Shown piece after piece: positions 25,056 through 33,858 of a DNA stretch of 64,000 nucleotides (position 1 is its first letter; the number at the start of each line of letters is the position of its first letter). This DNA comes from Castellaniella sp034674885 (GTDB lineage: Bacteria; Pseudomonadota; Gammaproteobacteria; Burkholderiales; Burkholderiaceae_B). Made by a program: the position numbers and the translations under genes. The notes beneath the pieces were generated by a model that made no database searches, was not told the DNA's origin, and saw only the letters and a list, made by a program, of their open reading frames with translations. The stretch covers positions 230,430-294,429 of the forward strand of contig NZ_JAUCDS010000002.1 in the NCBI RefSeq assembly GCF_034674885.1. The letters are read 5' to 3'.

Positions 25056-26264
25056 ATGGCCTCGGCGGTGGTGAAGGTCGTTGGCGTGCTGGGTACGGCC
25101 CAGACGCTGGCCTGGGCATCTTCGTACTATCTGCCGGCGATGCTGGCGGTTCCGATGGCCCGGGAACTGGCGCTGCCCACCGCCACGGTCTATGCCGCTT
25201 TTTCGGCGGCCCTGGCTGCATCGGCCTTGATCGGCCCCTGGGCTGGGCAGATGATCGATCGCCATGGCGGCCGCCGGGTGCTGATCGGTACCAGTCTCCT
25301 GTTTGCGCTGGGCTTGATCATGCTGGGGCTGGCCCAGGGGCTTTGGACGATGGTGATCGCCTGGCTGGTGATTGGCGTGGCCATGGGATCGGGCTTGTAC
25401 GATGCTGCGTTTTCCTGTCTGGTCCACCTGTACGGACGCCAGGCCCGGGCTGCGATCACGGGTATCACGCTGATTGCCGGCTTTGCCAGCACGGTCGGTT
25501 GGCCCTTGTCGGCCTGGATGGAAACACAATTCGGTTGGCGGGATGCCTGTTTCGGCTGGGCGGCCCTGCATCTTCTGGTCGGTCTGCCGTTGAATGCCTG
25601 GCTGCCGAAGACGCCGGCCGCAGCCGGGGCCGACGAGCAGCAAGCTGTCGAAACCCCCGAAGACGCTGTATCGTCCCGCACCGGGCGGCCGATGCCGCCA
25701 GGTATCGTGGCTGCGTTGCTGGCCTTTGTCTTTGCGGCCACCTGGTTCATCAGTACGGCCATGGCTACGCACCTGCCGCAGCTCCTGCAGGCCGGAGGCG
25801 CCACGCTTCCTGCTGCGGTTGCCATCGGGGCGCTGATCGGTCCTGCGCAGGTCGCTGGCCGAGTGCTTGAATTCGGCTTTCTGCGGCACGTCCATCCGCT
25901 GCTGTCCGCGCGCATGGCGGCTCTGGCCCATCCGGCCGGCGCCGTGCTGCTGCTGGCTGCCGGTCCCGTGCTGGCGCCCGCGTTCGCCCTTCTGCATGGC
26001 GCGGGCAACGGCATTCTGACGATTGCCAAGGGGACGCTGCCGCTTGCGATGTTCGGTGCCCGGGGGTACGGCGCGCGCCAGGGCTGGCTGATGATGCCGG
26101 CCCGCGTGGCGCAGGCGCTGTCGCCGTTTGTCTTCGGCCTTGCGCTGGATGCGTGGGATGTCAAGGCGCTGTACTTGTCCGGCGCCATTGGCCTGGCAGC
26201 CTTCGGCGCGTTGATGTGGTTGCGCGCGCCTGCGCCGACACCGGCCTGTCTTTCCCGCCAATAG
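25056..26264 (+). CDS. MFS transporter
   Basis: 402 residues, 12 membrane segments, starting MASAVVKVVGVLGTAQTLAWASSYYLPAML and with the loop motif DRHGGRRVLIG after TM2. It follows tetR by four bases and is therefore in the same transcript. Appears more like efflux or drug/arsenical-type MFS than sugar porters, but the substrate cannot be told. Confidence 0.8.
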   Translation: MASAVVKVVGVLGTAQTLAWASSYYLPAMLAVPMARELALPTATVYAAFSAALAASALIGPWAGQMIDRHGGRRVLIGTSLLFALGLIMLGLAQGLWTMVIAWLVIGVAMGSGLYDAAFSCLVHLYGRQARAAITGITLIAGFASTVGWPLSAWMETQFGWRDACFGWAALHLLVGLPLNAWLPKTPAAAGADEQQAVETPEDAVSSRTGRPMPPGIVAALLAFVFAATWFISTAMATHLPQLLQAGGATLPAAVAIGALIGPAQVAGRVLEFGFLRHVHPLLSARMAALAHPAGAVLLLAAGPVLAPAFALLHGAGNGILTIAKGTLPLAMFGARGYGARQGWLMMPARVAQALSPFVFGLALDAWDVKALYLSGAIGLAAFGALMWLRAPAPTPACLSRQ

Positions 26265-26364
26265 GCGATGCCGATCTGTGCCATTACTATCATCTTTCCC
26301 ATAGAACAAGCATCCTTTTCCCAGTCCTCTTCCGGTAGGTTGGGTTTTGTATCAAAATCCATGA

Positions 26365-27048
26365 ATGTGTGATCGTCGGCAGGCTTCTGCCAGGGTGAGG
26401 GGCCTGCTTCATTGGCTGATCGCCCTGGTCTGGGTACTGGCGCTGGCCTGGGGGTCGGCGCCAGCCTTGACGTTCGACCCTGCGCAGCTGGCGACTTATG
26501 CTCGCCAGCACTACGGAGCCAAGGCCGAACGGGCGGTAAAGGCCTGGCAGGCCATGCTGGACCAGGCTGCGGGCGGAGACGAACAGGAAAAATTGCGGCA
26601 GGCCAATGCGTTCTGGAACCAGGCCCTGATCGGCGGGGAAGACATCACCATCTGGGGCAAGACCGACTACTGGGCCACGCCGCTGGAGTCTCTGGCAAAG
26701 GGGGCGGGAGATTGCGAAGATTATGTCATCGGCAAATATTTTTCCCTGTTGCGCCTGGGGGTGCCGCCCGAGAAACTGCGCATGGTCTATGTGCGTGCCC
26801 AGATCGGCAGCCAGAGCATCGCGCATATGGTGCTGGGCTACTACCCGACGCCGCAGGCCGAACCCCTGGTGCTCGACAGCCTGATCGACCGCATCCAGCC
26901 CGCGCACCTGCGCCCCGACCTGACACCGGTCTTCAGCTTCAATGCCGAAGGCGTCTATGTGCCGGGCGGCGGCCGCCGGTCGGTCGACCAGATCGGCCGC
27001 TGGCGCGACCTGCTGAGCAAGATGCGGGCCGAAGGCTTTCAACCCTGA
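26365..27048 (+). CDS. lapG: LapG-type periplasmic cysteine protease (BTLCP)
   Basis: 227 residues: an N-terminal membrane/signal segment (LHWLIALVWVLALAWGSAPA) and a transglutaminase-like cysteine protease domain. The triad is visible as Cys in GAGDCEDYVIGKY, His in SIAHMVLGYY and Asp in LVLDSL. In Pseudomonas LapG cuts the adhesin LapA and is held in check by LapD. The next gene is lapD; no LapA adhesin lies in this window. Confidence 0.85.
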   Translation: MCDRRQASARVRGLLHWLIALVWVLALAWGSAPALTFDPAQLATYARQHYGAKAERAVKAWQAMLDQAAGGDEQEKLRQANAFWNQALIGGEDITIWGKTDYWATPLESLAKGAGDCEDYVIGKYFSLLRLGVPPEKLRMVYVRAQIGSQSIAHMVLGYYPTPQAEPLVLDSLIDRIQPAHLRPDLTPVFSFNAEGVYVPGGGRRSVDQIGRWRDLLSKMRAEGFQP

Positions 27049-27068
27049 TTCCGTAGAAAAGGAATGTC

Positions 27069-28973
27069 ATGTCCTTGTTAAGACAATTGCTGTTGAGTGT
27101 GACGCTGGCGATTCTGGTGATTCTGGTCGGGGCGACGATATTCAGCATCGGCTCGGCCCGCCAGTATCTGGATGCCCAGCTGCAGGCGCAAAGCGATTCC
27201 ACCGCCACGTCCCTGGCGCTGACTTTGTCACAGCCTTCCAACCAGGACCCCACCGTGCGCGAACTGCTGATTTCCGTGCTGTTCGACAGCGGTCAGTTCC
27301 GGGTGGTGGAATTCCTGGACCCGACTGGGCGAATCCTGATCCGACGAGAAATCGGTGATGGCCAGGATGAACGTGTGCAGGCTCCCGACTGGTTCAGTCA
27401 TCTGCTGCCGCTGCAGCGCCACGAGGCTCAGCGCCAGGTGACCAACGGCTGGTCGCAGCTGGGCGTAGTGCGCCTGCAGGCCAACGACGCCTATGCGCGC
27501 GATGCCTTGTGGACCAGCACGGAACGCATTGTCACCCTGACGGTCGGCGCGGGGGTCCTGTGGGGCCTGTTCATCTGCCTGCTGATGCGCTGGCTGCGCC
27601 GTGCCCTGCATGACGACGTGATGACTCGCGTGCGCGCTCTGGCCGATGGGGGCGGCACGGCGGATCTGCCGCCGGTGCGACATCCAGGCATTGCCGAACT
27701 CCGAGAAGTCTCGCTGGCCATCGTGCGCACCCACGAACAGGTTCGAGCCACAGCCACCGAGCGCGAGGCTCGGATCGAGTCCCTGCAACTGGAACTGAAT
27801 CAGGACCCGGTGACGGGGTTGGCCAATCGCAAGTATTTCATCAATGAACTGCGGCGCCTGCTGGAACAGCCTGCCAGCCAGGACGGCAGCAGCGGTCACG
27901 TCATGCTGTTTCGCCAGTGTGATCTGCAGGCTGTGAACCAGTCCATGAGCCGGGTGGTCGTGGACCAGTGGCTGCGCAATGTCGGGCAGTTGGTGCTCGA
28001 ACTGCTGCATGTCCGGATGGGGCCGCAGGCCTGGCTGGCACGGCTCAATGGATCGGATTTCGCCTTCGTGCTGCCGATGATGCCGGGACCGGTGGCTGTC
28101 CGGGTGGCCAAGGCGGTGTCCGACGTCCTGCAGGCGCAGCGCATCCAGCTGGGGCAGGCGGGTTTGTGCCGCTGGCGCATGGTCCTGACGGATTATGAGT
28201 CCGGCGGAGACCTGTCGGCCGTGCTGGTCCGTCTGGACGAGGCCTTGATGCGCGCGGAAAGCGCTGGCAGCAACGAAGTCGAATATCTGCCCGACGAGGC
28301 CATGCACAAGGACGCTGCCGGGCGGGTCGGTGGTGAGCAGGCCTGGCGCAACCTGTTGCGCAATGCCTTGGACGAAGGCTGGTTTTCTCTGGCCCTGCAG
28401 CGTGACGAATCTGTAGCTGCTGGTGCGGAATGCGTGATGGGAACCCTGATGCTGCAGGAACCCGGTGCGTCCGAGCCGCTGTCGGGTTACCTGTTCATGC
28501 CGCCGGCCGTGCGTCTGGGCATGTCTGCCGCCTGCGATGCCCAGGCCGTCAATCTGGGCCTGAACTGGCTGGCGACGCATCCCGGCGACCTGACGCTGCG
28601 CATGTCCCTGGCCTCGATTCTGCAGGACGACTTCCGGGCCGAGGTCGCCGCTCGGCTGACCGGTCGCCCGGACCAGGCGGCCAGCCTGCTGGTCGAACTC
28701 GATTCCTACGGCCTGGTGTCGTATCGGACGCAGATCATGAAATTTGCCGAGATGCTGCGTGAACATGGCGTGCGGATGGGGCTGCGGCGCTTTGCCGAGC
28801 AGCCGGACGCCCTGCTGTACCTGCACGAGTTGCGGCCGGATTACGTGCGCGTGTCGGGGGCCCTGATCGCCGCGCAGGCGGATAGCCCGGGTGCGCGGCG
28901 CTTGCTGGTGGCGGTCCAGGAAACCGCCCAGGAGGTCGGCGTCAGGGTCGATCTGGGCGCTGCGCGCGGCTAG
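27069..28973 (+). CDS. lapD: LapD-type c-di-GMP receptor with degenerate GGDEF and EAL domains
   Basis: 634 residues. TM1 (about 8-28), a periplasmic LapD/MoxY domain (about 30-150), TM2 (about 155-175), HAMP, then a GGDEF-fold domain whose signature has become LNGSDFAF and an EAL-fold domain lacking the EAL motif and metal ligands. It should bind but not make or break c-di-GMP and pass the signal across the membrane to LapG. Start ATG 27069 is 20 bases after lapG. Converges with the next gene by a four-base overlap. Confidence 0.88.
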   Translation: MSLLRQLLLSVTLAILVILVGATIFSIGSARQYLDAQLQAQSDSTATSLALTLSQPSNQDPTVRELLISVLFDSGQFRVVEFLDPTGRILIRREIGDGQDERVQAPDWFSHLLPLQRHEAQRQVTNGWSQLGVVRLQANDAYARDALWTSTERIVTLTVGAGVLWGLFICLLMRWLRRALHDDVMTRVRALADGGGTADLPPVRHPGIAELREVSLAIVRTHEQVRATATEREARIESLQLELNQDPVTGLANRKYFINELRRLLEQPASQDGSSGHVMLFRQCDLQAVNQSMSRVVVDQWLRNVGQLVLELLHVRMGPQAWLARLNGSDFAFVLPMMPGPVAVRVAKAVSDVLQAQRIQLGQAGLCRWRMVLTDYESGGDLSAVLVRLDEALMRAESAGSNEVEYLPDEAMHKDAAGRVGGEQAWRNLLRNALDEGWFSLALQRDESVAAGAECVMGTLMLQEPGASEPLSGYLFMPPAVRLGMSAACDAQAVNLGLNWLATHPGDLTLRMSLASILQDDFRAEVAARLTGRPDQAASLLVELDSYGLVSYRTQIMKFAEMLREHGVRMGLRRFAEQPDALLYLHELRPDYVRVSGALIAAQADSPGARRLLVAVQETAQEVGVRVDLGAARG

Positions 28974-30226
28974 CGCAGGTTGCCGGTGTGCCCCAGGGAA
29001 TAGCGGCCTGGCTGCGGCCAGACGGTCAGGCCGTGAGGTTCCTGGCCGACCTTGACCTGCCGCACCTCTCCGGTCCGGGTGTCGATGCGATAGACCACGT
29101 CGTCGAATCGGCCTGACAGCCACAGCCATTTCCCATCTGCGCTGACGTTGCCCATGTCGGGGCTGCCGCCACCGGGAATAGGCCAGTTGGCCGTGATCTT
29201 GCCAGTGGCGAAATCCATGACGGCGACACTGCCCTTGCCCTTTGGTTTGCCGTGGATCTGGTGCGTGCCCCGACTGGTGATGTACAGGGATTTGCCGTCC
29301 CGGCTGGGGTACAGGCCGTGGGTGCCCAGCCCTGCCGGAATGAAACCGATCTGCTTGAAGGCGTCGCCATCGACGACGAAGACCCCGTCGGCCATCATGT
29401 CGGCGATGTAGAAGCGCTTGCCGTCCGGCGAGATGCGCACGTCCTGGGGCATGCCTTTCTTGGGCATCCTCATTTTTTTGGCAGGCTTGCCGTTCGTTGG
29501 CGCGGCTTCCTGGGCGTGCGCCATTGGCAAGGGCAGCGGCAGGTAGCCCAGCACTGTGTGGTTCACCATATCGATCTTGGCGACGCTGCCTTCGAATTCG
29601 CAGGTGAACAGCGCATAGCGGCCGTCGATGGAAAAATCGGCGTGATTCAGGCCGCCGCACTGTGGCACATCGATGGAATACTGCATGGCCATGGTGTGCG
29701 GGTCACGGAAGTCCAGGCGCTTGCGGGCTTCGGCCACGACGATGGCCGACTTGCCGTCCGGCGTGAAATACATGTTGTAGGGGTCGTCGACCGGCACCGC
29801 AGTCCCGGGCTTGCCGGTCAGTGGATCGATGGGGGTCAGGCTGCCGTCATGGGTGCGTTCCGCGTTGTTGGCCACCCACAGGGTGCGCAGGTCCCACGAA
29901 GGCACGACGTGCTGCGGGCTCTTGCCGACCTTGAAGGTATCCACCACTTTCAGGGTGTCCGGGTCGATGACCGAGACATCGTTGGAGCGCAAGTTGGGCA
30001 CGTAGACGCGTGCCAGATCCTTCTGGACGGCAGGGCTCAGGTGGCTGGCGCCGATTTCGCTGTAGACGTTGTTCGGGTCGATCACGGGCGGCATGCCCGG
30101 GACGGTCTGGATGACCGTTGGCGCAGCCGCTGCCGGGCCGGCCGCCTGGGCGGCGGTCACGCCTGTGGACAACGCCACGGCAGCGGACCAGGCTGCGTAC
30201 GAGCCGAATGACTTTTTCGATACCAC
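28970..30226 (-). CDS. YncE-family beta-propeller protein, exported
   Basis: 418 residues. GTG start at 30226 is supported by GGGAG nine bases before; the signal peptide (KKSFGSYAAWSAAVALSTGVTAAQA) follows. Repeated YVTN-like blades are seen (VYVPNLRSNDVSVIDPDTLKVVDTF, LYITSRGTH, MDFATGKITANWPIPGG). Such periplasmic propellers often accompany redox or lactone chemistry, but no function can be assigned. It lies 11 bases downstream of the creatininase-family gene and is probably co-transcribed with it. Confidence 0.75.
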   Translation of the reverse strand: MVSKKSFGSYAAWSAAVALSTGVTAAQAAGPAAAAPTVIQTVPGMPPVIDPNNVYSEIGASHLSPAVQKDLARVYVPNLRSNDVSVIDPDTLKVVDTFKVGKSPQHVVPSWDLRTLWVANNAERTHDGSLTPIDPLTGKPGTAVPVDDPYNMYFTPDGKSAIVVAEARKRLDFRDPHTMAMQYSIDVPQCGGLNHADFSIDGRYALFTCEFEGSVAKIDMVNHTVLGYLPLPLPMAHAQEAAPTNGKPAKKMRMPKKGMPQDVRISPDGKRFYIADMMADGVFVVDGDAFKQIGFIPAGLGTHGLYPSRDGKSLYITSRGTHQIHGKPKGKGSVAVMDFATGKITANWPIPGGGSPDMGNVSADGKWLWLSGRFDDVVYRIDTRTGEVRQVKVGQEPHGLTVWPQPGRYSLGHTGNLR

Positions 30227-30237
30227 GATGAAACTCC

Positions 30238-31161
30238 CTATTTGTGTGCGGAGGGACGTTGGGAAGAAGGGGGGTGGGCCAGCTGCCGGCGGATGGCGGC
30301 GACCGACGTGTCCACGATCAGGCGCACGCCGATCTGGCCCAGTTCGGCATTGGCGCGGGTCGGGTCGCCGTGCACGCCGTCGCGCGGCGTCCATTGGCTG
30401 CCTTGCGAGAGCAGCCCGGTGCGGACCTGTGCGGGGTCCAGCGCCAGCGCCAGCGATGTGTCGGCCAGGCCCGCATGCGTACCGATTTCTGCGGCCGAGT
30501 ATCCGCGTTTTTTCAGGGCGTCGACATAGGCGGTCTGGGTGACCCGGTAATAGTCGAGCAGCGCGTGGGCGCGGCAGCAGGGGGATTTGGCCCATTCATG
30601 GTTCAACTGAGCAGCTGCGGCTTCCAGGCTGTGCTGGTAGCCGCCATGGTCGCCCAGGAAAAATACATCGCGAAACCCGTGCTGCTTGAAGCTGCGCGCG
30701 GCGGATTCCAGCACGGCCTCGAAGACCGGCTCGGGTACCGAAATCGTGCCGGCAAAGCGCATGTGCGCGGCGGGCGGTGTGATGGATCCTTCCGGAACGT
30801 AGGCGATGGTGGGGGCGACGATCGCATGACCCAGCGCCTGCGCGATGCGCCCGGCCAGGATGCGGGCGCGCGCGTTGTGCTTGCCCAGGGCGATGTTCGG
30901 GCCGCTTTGTTCCGTGCCGCCGATGGGAATCAGGATGGTGGTGGCGCCGGCTGCGATGCGCTCGCGCAGTTCGGGCGAAGTCAGGTCTTCCAGGTAGACG
31001 CTGGGCGGCTGGGCGTGGGATGCCGGGCTGTGCCACGCGCCTGCCAGGGCCAGGCAGCCGAGCAGCAGAATGCGCCAGAGGCCTGGTGAAGATCGACGGC
31101 TGGGCATCCGGATGGCGGCAGTCGGGGCGGCGCCGTGTTGCGAGACATGTTGACGGATCAT
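30238..31161 (-). CDS. creatininase-family amidohydrolase, probably exported
   Basis: 307 residues. After an N-terminal hydrophobic segment (LWRILLLGCLALAGAWHSPASHA) comes a creatininase domain with metal and active-site motifs IPIGGTEQSGPNIALGKHN, FLGDHGGYQ and GTHAGLADTS. Cytoplasmic creatininases lack such a leader, so this is an exported branch of unknown substrate. ATG 31161 follows an in-frame TTG; a start at the later MPSRRSS is also possible. Confidence 0.75.
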   Translation of the reverse strand: MIRQHVSQHGAAPTAAIRMPSRRSSPGLWRILLLGCLALAGAWHSPASHAQPPSVYLEDLTSPELRERIAAGATTILIPIGGTEQSGPNIALGKHNARARILAGRIAQALGHAIVAPTIAYVPEGSITPPAAHMRFAGTISVPEPVFEAVLESAARSFKQHGFRDVFFLGDHGGYQHSLEAAAAQLNHEWAKSPCCRAHALLDYYRVTQTAYVDALKKRGYSAAEIGTHAGLADTSLALALDPAQVRTGLLSQGSQWTPRDGVHGDPTRANAELGQIGVRLIVDTSVAAIRRQLAHPPSSQRPSAHK

Positions 31162-31222
31162 CAAAACCGCCTGGATCAGACAAAAACCGGGCGCCGCATC
31201 GGTGTGGCCGGGAAGCGTGTTT

Positions 31223-31277
31223 TATACTACTTGTTTGCATCGCTGTGTGTGTCCGATCGCAGCCGATGCATCGGCTG
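31223..31277 (+). promoter_or_regulatory. -10 box and perfect 18-bp palindrome before tRNA-Arg
   Basis: TATACT at 31223-31228 is a good -10 element, though no clear -35 is 17 bp upstream. CAGCCGATGCATCGGCTG at 31260-31277 is a perfect palindrome lying between it and the tRNA. It could be a processing hairpin or a protein site. Confidence 0.4.
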
Positions 31278-31301
31278 TTGCGTTCGCACACCGTCCGCCG
31301 C

Positions 31302-31376
31302 GTCTCCTTAGTTAAATGGATATAACTTTCCCCTCCTAAGGGAAGATTGCAGGTTCGATTCCTGCAGGAGACGCCA
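31302..31376 (+). tRNA. tRNA-Arg (anticodon CCU), CCA encoded
   Basis: 75-nt cloverleaf: acceptor GTCTCCT/AGGAGAC, D stem GTTA/TAAC, anticodon loop CTCCTAA giving CCT, T arm GCAGG-TTCGATT-CCTGC, discriminator G and encoded CCA. Reads the AGG arginine codon, which is rare in this high-GC genome. Confidence 0.96.
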
Positions 31377-31405
31377 GTGACCTGCCGCCGCTGCGCGGCT
31401 GGAAT

Positions 31406-31906
31406 CTATCCCGCGTCGTCTCCCAGCGCGACTTCCACGGGTTTTGCGCCCAAGGGCCCTGTCAGCACGCTGGCGGCCACGCTGATCAGGTAGCCCCGCC
31501 GGCCGCCGTTCAGGTAGACGGTGTCGTAATCCAGCAAGGTCTTTTCCACCCAGACCGGCATGCGCTTGCGCGTGGCGAATGGCGATGTGCCGCCCACCTG
31601 ATAGCCCGAATTGCGCTGGGCCGTGTCCGGCGTGCAGGGGCTGATTTTCTTTGCGCCTGTCTGCCGTGCCAGGTTCTTGGTGGAGACCTCGCAATCCCCG
31701 TGCATCAGCACCACCAGCGGATGGCCGTGTTCATCTTCCATGATCAGGGTCTTTGCGACCTGATGCAGCGGGACGCCCAGCTGGTGAGCGGCTTCTCGGG
31801 CGCCGCCGTGATCGACGTAGTCGTAGGGGTGTTCGCCGAAGGCGATCTTTTGCTGCCGCAGCCAATGCGTGGCGGGAGTTTCGGACGTGTGCTTTGTTTT
31901 TGACAT
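31406..31906 (-). CDS. ybaK: Cys-tRNA(Pro)/Cys-tRNA(Cys) deacylase YbaK
   Basis: 166 residues, YbaK/EbsC editing domain that clears mischarged tRNA-Pro. Conserved parts include YVDHGGAREAAHQLGVP, the catalytic-lysine region QVAKTLIMED, GDCEVSTKNLARQTGAKK and NSGYQVGGTSPFATRK. Start at ATG 31906 (MSKTKHTSETP); the longer open frame upstream is xerD read out of frame. Confidence 0.92.
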   Translation of the reverse strand: MSKTKHTSETPATHWLRQQKIAFGEHPYDYVDHGGAREAAHQLGVPLHQVAKTLIMEDEHGHPLVVLMHGDCEVSTKNLARQTGAKKISPCTPDTAQRNSGYQVGGTSPFATRKRMPVWVEKTLLDYDTVYLNGGRRGYLISVAASVLTGPLGAKPVEVALGDDAG

Positions 31907-31935
31907 GACAGTGCCAGATGAATGAGGGCTCCGCG

Positions 31936-32841
31936 TCACGCGCGCGGATGATGCTGGGCGTGCAGGGCTTTCAGCCGTTCGCGGGCGACATGGGTGTAGA
32001 TCTGCGTGGTGGAAATATCGGCGTGCCCCAGCAGCATCTGCACGACGCGCAGGTCGGCGCCGTGGTTCAGCAGATGGGTGGCGAAGGCGTGGCGCAGCAC
32101 GTGCGGCGACAGGGGGACGCGAATATCGGCCTGCTGTGCGTATTTGCGGATCAGCAGCCAGAATGCCTGGCGTGTCATGGATGCGCCGCGCGTGGTGGCG
32201 AACAGTGCATCGCAGGCGCGCGCGCCCAGGATGGCCGGGCGGCTTTCGCGCAGGTAGCGCTCGATCCAGTACAGGGCCTCGTCGCCCAGCGGCACCAGGC
32301 GGTCTTTGGCACCCTTGCCCATGACCACCCGCACCACGCCGTCGCTCAGGCTGGTGTCCTGCACGTTCAGGTGCACCAGTTCGCTGACGCGCAGTCCGGT
32401 CGCGTACAGGGTTTCGAGCATGGCGCGATCGCGCAGGCCCAGGGTCGTCTCTGTGTCCGGCGCCTGCAGCAGATCGTCCACCTGGGCCTCGGACAGGGTC
32501 TTGGGAAATCGGGCGGGCTGCCGGGCGCTGTGCAGGCCCAGGCAGGGGTCTTCGTAGCACAGATTGCGGCGCAGGGCCCATAGATAAAAACGCCGCAGGG
32601 CCGCCAGACGACGGTTTGCCGTACTGGCCTTGGTCAACTGGTATTGGGCGGCCAGCCAGGCCTGAATGTCTTCCTGGCGAGCGGATTCCGGTGGCAGGTC
32701 CTGGGTCTTCAGCAACCAGTGGGCGAAGGCGCTCAGATCCCGTCGGTAGGCCGCCAGGGTGTTGTCGGCCAGGCCGTCTTCCAGCCACAGGGTGTCCAGA
32801 AAGGTATCGATGGTGGGAAAAGGCGAGGGCTGGGTGGCCAT
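31936..32841 (-). CDS. xerD: tyrosine recombinase XerD
   Basis: 301 residues from ATG 32841 (MATQPSPFPTIDTF). SAM-like N-terminal core-binding domain, then catalytic Arg in TGLRVSELVHLN, Lys in GKGAKDRLVPLG, His-x-x-Arg in SPHVLRHAFATHLLNHG, His in LLGHADISTTQIYTHV and the nucleophile Tyr in the same motif. With XerC it resolves chromosome dimers at dif. A housekeeping copy rather than an island integrase. Confidence 0.93.
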   Translation of the reverse strand: MATQPSPFPTIDTFLDTLWLEDGLADNTLAAYRRDLSAFAHWLLKTQDLPPESARQEDIQAWLAAQYQLTKASTANRRLAALRRFYLWALRRNLCYEDPCLGLHSARQPARFPKTLSEAQVDDLLQAPDTETTLGLRDRAMLETLYATGLRVSELVHLNVQDTSLSDGVVRVVMGKGAKDRLVPLGDEALYWIERYLRESRPAILGARACDALFATTRGASMTRQAFWLLIRKYAQQADIRVPLSPHVLRHAFATHLLNHGADLRVVQMLLGHADISTTQIYTHVARERLKALHAQHHPRA

Positions 32842-32994
32842 ATCCAGAGCAGGTCGGTCGCAGACTCCGGCGGCCATGAGGCATCGGCCGCTCGGGACGG
32901 TGAGGCTCATTCTACTCGCTGAACGGTGGCCGCCCGGCGGCAGGGGACGCGGTGCAAAGCTTGCGACAGGTCAAATCCTGGTGTTGTCGAATAG

Positions 32995-33018
32995 CGAAAT
33001 ATACCTATATATATTACG
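32995..33018. promoter_or_regulatory. Mo-box (ModE operator) before modABC
   Basis: CGAAATATA (32995-33003) and TATATTACG (33010-33018) form an inverted repeat (8 of 9 positions) with a 6-bp spacer, close to the known ModE site built on TATA-rich arms ending in CG. It lies 39 bases before modA, and modE is in the same locus. Confidence 0.75.
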
Positions 33019-33057
33019 ATGGCGCACATTCCCTGATTTCCGTTTGAAGGAGCCTTC

Positions 33058-33807
33058 ATGTCATTCCGCCGTCTGCTTGCCGTCTGCGTGCTGTCCGGGG
33101 TCGTCGCCCCGGCCATGGCCGGCGAAATTCTGGTGTCGGCCGCCGCCAGCCTGACCAACGCCTTCAAGGACCTGGCGGCTCAGTACCAGGCTGCCCATCC
33201 GGACACCAAGGTGCTGACGACCTTTGGCGCGTCGGATGTGGTGCTGCGCCAGATCACCGAAGGCGCCCCCGCCGACGTTTTCGCGTCTGCCGACCAGAAG
33301 GCGATGGACAAGGCCGCTGCTGCGCAGGCCATCGATCCGGCCAGCCGGGTCGATTTCGTGCGCAATGAGGTCGTGCTGGTGGTGCCGGCCGACAATCCGC
33401 GCGCGATCCGGTCCCTGAAGGATCTGTCCAAGCCGGACGTGAAGCGGATCGCGTTGGGCAATCCGGCGTCCGTGCCGGTGGGGCGCTATACCCAGGCGGC
33501 GCTGGAAAAGGCCGGTGCCTGGGATACGGTCAAGGCGCGCGAGATCCTGGGCCAGAACGTGCGCCAGGTGCTCAGCTACGTAGAGCGCGGTGAAGTCGAT
33601 GCCGGCTTCGTCTTCGCCACGGATGCCGCGCTCATGAAGGACAGGGTCCGGGTCGTGCAGGCGGTGCAGACACCCACCCCGGTGGTCTACCCGATCGCAT
33701 TGGTCAAGCGCGACGGTCGCGCTCCGCAAGCCGCCGATTTCCTCAAGTACGTCATTTCTCCCGAAGGGCAGGCCGTGCTGGCCCGGTACGGCTTCGCCAA
33801 GCCATAA
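33058..33807 (+). CDS. modA: molybdate-binding periplasmic protein
   Basis: 249 residues. Signal peptide MSFRRLLAVCVLSGVVAPAMA, then ILVSAAASLTNAFKDLAAQY, the molybdate-binding start, and GNPASVPVGRYTQAALE and GEVDAGFVFATDA. GAAGGAG at 33046-33052 sets the start at ATG 33058. First gene of modABC, expected to be repressed by ModE-molybdate at the Mo-box just upstream. Confidence 0.94.
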   Translation: MSFRRLLAVCVLSGVVAPAMAGEILVSAAASLTNAFKDLAAQYQAAHPDTKVLTTFGASDVVLRQITEGAPADVFASADQKAMDKAAAAQAIDPASRVDFVRNEVVLVVPADNPRAIRSLKDLSKPDVKRIALGNPASVPVGRYTQAALEKAGAWDTVKAREILGQNVRQVLSYVERGEVDAGFVFATDAALMKDRVRVVQAVQTPTPVVYPIALVKRDGRAPQAADFLKYVISPEGQAVLARYGFAKP

Positions 33808-33858
33808 TGCCGCTTTTGCCTGGTGGCGCCCGGTGGCGGGCGGCCTGGCGACATCGAT

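Noticed and set aside
31936..32841. XerD-like recombinase as an island integrase near tRNA-Arg
   Set aside because: Length, motifs and chromosomal neighbours fit the housekeeping XerD; it is not adjacent to an att-like duplication.
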